Made by a program: the position numbers and the translations under genes. Below the pieces are notes generated by a model that saw nothing but the letters and a program-made list of their open reading frames with translations, did not search any database and was not told the DNA's origin. 64,000 nt of DNA, from NCBI GenBank assembly GCA_027924645.1, contig BSBN01001017.1, positions 5,482,501 to 5,546,500 of the forward strand. The letters run 5' to 3'. Positions 58,167-64,000 of this stretch are shown in pieces (within the stretch, counting starts at the first letter, position 1; every line of letters starts with the position of its first letter). The DNA is from Cunninghamia lanceolata. Taxonomy: Eukaryota > Streptophyta > Pinopsida > Cupressales > Cupressaceae.

Positions 58167-58396
58167 TGGCGACTCCGCTGGGGATTGAATAGTGAAAGTA
58201 TTATCTAATCATCTCCAGTAATATATCTTGTGACCCATCCGAGTCACCAACAAAATGGCGACTCCGCTGGGGAAGTTGATGTAAAGTAATATCCTGCAGT
58301 CTCTGGTGAAATGATGCTCTGCTGGTGGAATGAACCTGGAAAAGTAGCTTTCAGCTAGTGAAAATTTTGTCCTCTCTGAAGAGGTGGCGACTCTGT
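58167..58396 (+). other. Cluster of three tRNA-Arg primer-site motifs (Arg-2)
   Basis: TGGCGACTCCGCTGGGGA at 58167-58184, three bases from the LTR, is the full complement of the plant tRNA-Arg(ACG) 3' end as I recall it. An identical 18-mer recurs at 58256-58273 with the same five or more preceding bases (CAACAAAA), and pairs as a hairpin with GAGTCACCA at 58241-58249. A third partial copy (TGGCGACTCTG) is at 58385-58395. Confidence 0.85.
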
Positions 58397-58563
58397 AAAA
58401 AAGGTCCAAATGCACATGAAAGATAGATGTATGTTATTGGTTGAAAGATGTACATATTTCTGCATCTATATGAGAAAAGGTACCTTGTTCCTTCCCCTTT
58501 ATTTGCTATTTTACTGCATAGATTAGATGCCAGGGGAAGCCTTAGGTCTTAGACAGACAAACA

Positions 58564-60498
58564 ATGTCTAAGAGTAAGATTTTTATGAATCCAAGTATGA
58601 GTTATCCCACACTCAGTGGTGAAATGCTGGATAAAGGAATAGAAGAGATAAGAAATAGGTTGATATTCTTAGAGGCTGAGCAGGCCCAGTTAAAAAGCAG
58701 TAACCCTGTTGTGTCTGCCTGTCAGAAAGCTAAACCTCCTGTCAGCCCTTTTGATCCTTTGTATGACCAACTGGATTTGTCATGGGTGGATTATAAAGTA
58801 GAAACTATGCCTGCTAGGATATACTGTCAGATGCCTAGATTTAGTGGTCACAATGTATGTGATGGGAATGCACATATCCAAAATTTTCAAAGTTTTATGG
58901 GAAAATATTCATTCAGAGATGAGGATATGTGGATGAGGTTTCTTGTTAGGTCCTTTGATGCAAAAGCAAAAGACTGGTATTTGAGCTTTCCAAAGAAATT
59001 TTTTGCCTGTTGGGATGAGCTTGCTGACTGTTTCAAGGAAGAATTTGCAAAAGAACCAGCTGATCTTGTTGCAGAATTGATGAGAATCAGAAAATAAGAT
59101 GAAGAGCCATGTGTTGATTTCAGTCATAGGTTTGCAGTAGCCCTTTCACATGTCCCTGAAAGTTTCAGACCTGATATTTCAGCCTGTGTTGGCATATTCT
59201 TTGAAGCTTTTGAGGAGGGCTCTAGTGCATTACTGAGGGATTTCAAGGTGACAAGTATGCAGATGGCATACAAATTTTTAGAAAATGTAGAGGAAATGAG
59301 AAATGTGCACCTGCTGAAACCCCTGTCCCCAGGCCTTGGTGTGAGAAATGGTTATGAAGCTGCAAATGACCAAATGATTATGGCATCATGTGCAGATGAA
59401 AATGAAAATCAAAGCATAGAGGTTGAGACTGCTGTATTTGAACATAATGCTAACAATACTGCTCAACTGGATTGTTCACCAGTCGAGGATGCCAGTGAAA
59501 GGACTAATGAGGATTCCCATTGCAATGATGAGGCAGCTGACCATGAAAACAATAACGAGGTTGTGGACAGCAATGAGCAATTTTTAGAATGGACCTGTGG
59601 AGACAATTGTGAGTATTGTACTCAAGACAGAGAAGATATAAGCAAACAGAGAAGCAGTCCTATGTGTGACCCATTGCCTACCTTTCAAACACATGGAGAT
59701 CATGAAGAACAGTTAGAAATTGAAATAAGTGCTAGTTCAGAGCATGATTGTTTTTCATTTGATGGCTGTTTTGCTTATGACACACAGGCTGATACTCCTC
59801 CACAGAGTGAATCCATTGATGATGAAGAGGTGTGCTCTGCTGCTCATGAACAAATGGCATACTATGATGAAACTGATGCACCTGGGTCACCCATTTATGA
59901 CACATATGGTGATGAGGATCTGTCTGAGTATGGTGAGGATCTAGACACTATTTTTGGCTTGGATTCTGTTTCTCATCCTGATGAAAGAGGAAACAACATA
60001 CATCAGGTAAGTGACTGCGAAAGTGTGCCTGACTTAAAAGTGATGCCAGAGCCTGATCTTTTCCAGCCTGGTGTACCAGATGGTTGTGTACATGATGTGC
60101 ACAATTGTGATTTTGAAAGCTTTTCTTTTGATATGCCAGCATATAATACAATGAGCCTTGATCTTCCTAGTTTTGTGGTGGACTCCGAGTGTTTCCTATT
60201 TGCAGTCCATCTAGGAGATCATGTTGCAATGCATGATGATGATATAGGTGATAAGTGCTATATGCCATATGAACATGCATTGTTTGATACATTCTGCACC
60301 CACATGTCACATGATGCTGAGGGTTATCTACACAAGGGTGATAATGACAAGCTAAATCAAAGAGTTGAGTATGCAGATGACAAGATTTGTTTGTGGGTAG
60401 CTCTTTGTAGTATCTCCAAGCTTGATCCAGTGCATGCAGATGAAAACAAGATATTTGACAAAGGGAGATACATATTTTTCTTTTCTTGGTGGCCTTAG
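58564..60498 (+). CDS. gag: Arg-2 gag fused to a long acidic protein (one in-frame stop)
   Basis: ATG at 58564. Frame is kept to 60498, with one TAA at 59095-59097. Residues 1-240 are gag: a short helix, CQMPRFSGHNVCDGNAHIQN, DEDMWMRFLVRSFDAKAKDW, CWDELADCFKEEFA, then after the stop DFSHRFAVALSHVPESFRPD. The remainder (about 390 residues) is very acidic and rich in Asp, Glu, His, Ser and Cys with no knuckle or known domain. It ends FDKGRYIFFFSWWP. Arg-1 has Glu where the stop is, so TAA probably arose from GAA. The acidic part may replace pol as a spacer or accessory protein; function unknown. Confidence 0.8.
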
Positions 60499-60539
60499 GC
60501 CATCAAGTGTGTTTGGTGATGCAGGTCAGTGCAGTATTT

Positions 60540-60634
60540 GACTCTGTGCCCAATGGATAAGGGACTGGTCTGCATCCCAGAGATCTGGTGTTCTCGCTGC
60601 AGGTTTTCACCTGCACGTCCCCAGACAGAGCCAC
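60540..60634 (+). ncRNA. tRNA-Arg-like block beside the 3' LTR (Arg-2)
   Basis: Order along 95 nt: GACTCTGTG (acceptor-like 5' strand), CCCAATGGATAAGG (D arm, as in tRNA-Arg), CTGG-TCTGCATC-CCAG (anticodon arm), AGATCTGG, GTTC, an inserted hairpin TGCAGGT-TTTC-ACCTGCA, then GTCCCCAG (T-stem 3' strand) and ACAGAGCCAC touching the LTR. Ends pair over eight positions with one mismatch. Similarity to the recalled tRNA-Arg(ACG) is clear in the 5' two thirds. The T-loop insertion rules out an ordinary tRNA gene. Confidence 0.75.
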
Positions 60635-63350
60635 TGTTAGTGCCTGAATTGACTGGTAGTTTTCTGAGCAATTTTCATTCAGGCACTCTCCCTAAGTATC
60701 CAAAAAATGCTCCAAGTGTTGGACCTCCTCAGCAGTTTTCAGCTTCATCATGATATTTTCTTGAGGAGGAGGTCATCATCATCATGTTTGTTTCGATGAA
60801 GGTCGGCATCATCATGTTCTCCGTCGGCCGGTTTCTCATCGTCATCATCATATTGAAGCATCGGGTGATGCTTGGTTTTTATCTTGATGATGCTGATGAG
60901 CTACAGTGCACCCTGATCTGCTTGCGAGGGTGATTTTTCAAAGTATCCGGTGATCTTCCATTTATCACCTTGCCCAAACATGATGATGATGTTGCCCCAT
61001 TATCTTGAAGGGGTTATTCTCTAAGTTGTTCGACCTGACTTGTTTTTTCTTAAGGGTCGTCGTCATCATCATCATATTTCCAGTTATCATCCTGCTGCTT
61101 GCGAAGGTCATCATATTTTCTGCCTTCATGATATTTCGCCGGGGTGATATTTCTATCATCGGGTGATCTTGGTTATGATCATCCTGATGATGTTGTTGAA
61201 GAGTTCTAAGTGCGACCCGATATTCACTAGGGTCATCATATTTTGAACGTCAGGATGATCTTAGTCAATATCATCCTGATGATGTTGTATCACTTCTTGT
61301 TCGTTGTTTTGTCATCCTGATGATGCTGACGTCATCCTTATATCAGGGTGATATCCGGTTCTCTGCCTATCTGCATCATGATATTTCCGAAGGAGGGGGT
61401 GATATTTTTATATATCACCCGGATATATATTTGTTCCAGCATCATGATGATGCTGATATCAAGGAGATATCCGCCTGCTGGCTTCGCGCATTATCTACTG
61501 GGGTGATCTTTTCAAGCATCATCATCATATTCAGTTATTGCCCTGATCTTGTTGTGGAGCTACAGTGCAACCTGATATTTGTGCATCAGGAGGATATTTC
61601 CAAATATCTGGTTGTCTTTCGAATATCATGATGATGTTAATATGATGATGACGTCATCAAGGTCCGGGGGGTCATATTTCTAACACTGATCATCTTGAGG
61701 AGATCTCCCGATATTTGCAAACATGATGATGACGTCATCCGGATATGAGGAGGTGCGCAGTAGGCAGACATGATGATGACATCAGCAGGATATGATGATG
61801 ACATCATCAGGATGTTCATCGGCCAGACTTTTGGAATAAGCTCAGCAGGAGGATGTTCCTCCGATGGATCAGGTTGTGCCGATTATCATGAAGGTTATAT
61901 TTCAAATATCATGATGACGTCAGGGTGATATTTCGAACAACAGGATATCATGCTGCTGGAGGATGATGATGATGAGGTCTATACTAGTGTCGTCAGGAGC
62001 AAAAGCACCGACATGATATATGCTCATGACCTAGTATATAAAGTGTTATTGAGGTCATCGCGGGGTGCATGTGGGATATTGATATCCTGCATTTTCAAAT
62101 ATCATGATGATGAATCTCGGCGGGAAATGGTTGCGATTGCAGATTTGATGATCTTCCCAAGGCCGCGGGTTGGTGCGCCATTAATGGCGATTGTTGCAGA
62201 GGTATGGGCGATGGCGTGGATGGATCCTGTACCCGACTGAGGGTGTACATCAGCGGACAGGGGCGCAGGGCTCGAGAAATCTTCCTGTCTCCTCCCCTAC
62301 CTGCTGCATTCAAGTTTGGGCGCCAATCTGGTTGTGTTTGAGCGCCATTTTCCTGATACTGTGTATCTGGCAAAATTTTGGTCAACCATGTAATTAATTG
62401 CTGAGCACCTACCTGGCTGTTATAAACAGGTGGTCTTGCTCATTTGAAAGGTTGTTGAAAGTTGTGAGTTTTTGGCTCTGTAATGCAAAACCAGATGATC
62501 TGGTTGCTCTGTACAGCTTGATCTTGTGAGTTTATGTATCTCCTGTTGTAGGACTTGGCATGAATCCACTGGTTTCATGGTTGATCTTATATGAGTAATG
62601 CTATCTTAGCATGTGTTGTGTTAATTCTGTCTCCAGTATTGCATGTATTCTTCTTCTGGATCTGGATATTTGTGTGATGTTTAGATTCTAGAGCATAGAA
62701 TTCCTATGTTGAATGTCTGATCTTTTAACCTCTGCTCAAGGGGCAGATTAAACTGTTTTCAGGTTGAACATTGGGAAGGGTATACTGCAGTAGGGATGCC
62801 ATAAGTAGAGATAGCTCAACACTCTATATTGGGAGATATCTGTAAGGCAGATATCATGTGTATCCCCCTGAAATCCAATTTTAGCTATTTATGCTGATCA
62901 TTCACAGGTGTATGTCTACCGACTCCAAGCCCTAGATAGGCACCAATCATGCTGTGTTCTTGTGTTATACACCATGTCCAGCTTTGCATCCAAATTCATA
63001 TCAAAACATTTCATACCTCCACCTGTTAGTTGTAGGAGTAGGATTAGGAACCCCCTGCATGCTCTCATACCCTACCAGACATCATGTCCAAGAATGTTGC
63101 CAGCCTTGTGATCTATCATGCAGATCTTGGTCCATACATGAGAGTATTCTGCCTGTTGTTGTCAAGTTAGATCTTTCTATCTTTGAGCTAGTCAAGGTTA
63201 CATCTTGAGTTATAGGGATACCCCCCTTGGTGCGGAAGAACCAGAAGTGAAGGGGAGGAGCTCACGCAACCTCCTGTATTCAGTTGGCCTGAATCTGCCT
63301 GTGCATTAGAAGTGGCAAACCCTAATGCTGATTCAGAAGAAATGTCAACA
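60635..63350 (+). repeat. 3' LTR of Arg-2 (2716 bp)
   Basis: Offset from the 5' LTR by 5187-5188 bp throughout. One of the five TGACGTCA sites is mutated (about 61800, ACATCA). Most differences are C/T or G/A. Confidence 0.93.
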
Positions 63351-63355
63351 GGTCA

Positions 63356-64000
63356 AAATCCTGGTCAAACCTGATATTCACAGGGGGAGGATCATATTTC
63401 TTAACATCAGTCATATTACAGAAGGTCATCTTGATCCAATTTATCACCCGATAAATCATGCGGTCCAAATGTCTGGACGTCAATTTTGGGTGATAGTGAC
63501 CTTTAACCATCAATAGCCTTAAGTATTTCGCGAGGGTCATATTTCTCAATGTAACCCGATATTTCTCAATATCCTCCTGCCGCGAAATATCCCCCTAAGC
63601 CATTATCCAGATGATGTCATTCAAGTTTGATAAACAAAGAAACAAACATGACGATGACGTAATCGTCATTTTTACCTCTCGAAGGCATATTTCTTAAACA
63701 TGATCCTTATTGCATAACATGATGATGATGTCATGATGACATAATGATATACTAAGCCAATATCTGGATGATGTCATCCCAATATTCCGAGAGAGAGAGG
63801 TTATAGTTTATCCGGTCATCATCATTTTTGTAACATCACCCAATATATTAAAATATCCTCCTGATGTATAAAGCAAGACCTAAGGGGTGCGTTCATCACC
63901 CGATCTTGTCAAGATAGTTTTTCCTCTCGAGGAGGATGATCACATTGCACTCGGGATGATATTATAAAATATCACCCCAATATCTAAATACTATTATGTA
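63356..64000. other. LTR-like flank rich in GATGATG/ATATCACC motifs
   Basis: The style matches the U3 regions of Arg-1, Arg-2 and the gag-PR LTR (GATGATGTCAT, CCGATATT, ATATCCTCC), but I cannot align it as a copy. Arg-2 probably inserted into an older LTR of this kind. No gene. Confidence 0.45.

Larger units (their letters stand above)
55447..63350 (+). mobile_element. Complete non-autonomous gypsy element 'Arg-2' (tRNA-Arg primed)
   Basis: Two LTRs (55447-58163 and 60635-63350) begin TGTTAGTGCC and end ATGTCAACA. A perfect 5-bp duplication GGTCA flanks the element (55442-55446; 63351-63355). The internal region is only 2.47 kb, shorter than one LTR, and has a primer-site cluster, one long gag-plus-acidic frame with a single stop, and a tRNA-like block. 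No protease, RT, RNase H or integrase. The LTRs differ at roughly two dozen sites, mostly transitions. The tRNA-Arg primer site suggests a Tat/Ogre-related helper. Confidence 0.93.

Noticed and set aside
60540..60634. A functional tRNA gene
   Set aside because: The T-loop and B box are disrupted by a hairpin insert, and the acceptor 3' strand lacks bases; described as tRNA-like only.

Overview
The window looks like gene-poor, retrotransposon-dense nuclear DNA of a seed plant. It is AT-rich, carries decayed and fresh Ty1/copia and Ty3/gypsy elements nested in one another, uses plant initiator-Met and Arg tRNA primer sites, and has a long degenerate TTTAGGG (plant telomere type) array. A gymnosperm, probably a conifer, fits best, but that is inference. 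I see no intact host gene. Everything recognisable is a mobile element, a gene carried by one, or tandem repeat.

Layout. 1-2879: decayed gag-like reading frame (coiled coil, G-patch, zinc knuckles) followed by an LTR-like end. 2880-7695: left-pointing copia element 1, broken at its RT active site, with its 5' LTR. 7696-13.7 kb: right-pointing chromovirus pol end, PPT and LTR. 13.7-19.06 kb: second decayed gypsy pol, split by a solo LTR (15879-18017, TSD CAATG). 19065-23775: left-pointing non-autonomous gypsy element with a tRNA-Arg primer site ('Arg-1'). 23776-39367: a nest of left-pointing SIRE-like copia copies (A and B), interrupted by a very young non-autonomous element (25270-30921, TSD AAGTA) and by a gag-protease-only gypsy element (31785-36721). 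39368-45.6 kb: part of a left-pointing Tat-lineage gypsy element carrying an antisense plant-mobile-domain gene. 45.6-50.3 kb: spacer with three related palindromes around a 2.3-kb telomere-like array. 50348-53445: decayed transposase-like gene, followed by a 359-bp tandem array (53593-55165). 55447-63350: complete non-autonomous element 'Arg-2' (TSD GGTCA), related to Arg-1. 63351-64000: LTR-like sequence rich in GATGATG motifs.

The most unusual signal is shared by Arg-1 and Arg-2. Both carry a primer site complementary to tRNA-Arg. Both also carry, directly against the 3' LTR where a polypurine tract would be expected, a ~95-nt sequence that reads as a tRNA-Arg relative with an extra hairpin in its T-loop. 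The hairpin sequences differ between the two elements but both pair perfectly. A second, fold-back copy of the primer site lies ~85 nt inside each element. This suggests capture, and perhaps use, of the primer tRNA.

The second focus is the young element at 25270-30921. Its LTRs differ by about four transitions plus a G-run length change. It has no pol. It encodes a coiled-coil protein with four CCHC knuckles, then, after one in-frame UAA, a long protein I do not recognise in the position an env-like ORF would take. It must be mobilised in trans.

Many old reading frames here keep frame over 2 kb but are punctuated by TAG/TGA at Gln, Trp or Arg positions, a C-to-T decay pattern expected of heavily methylated repeats.
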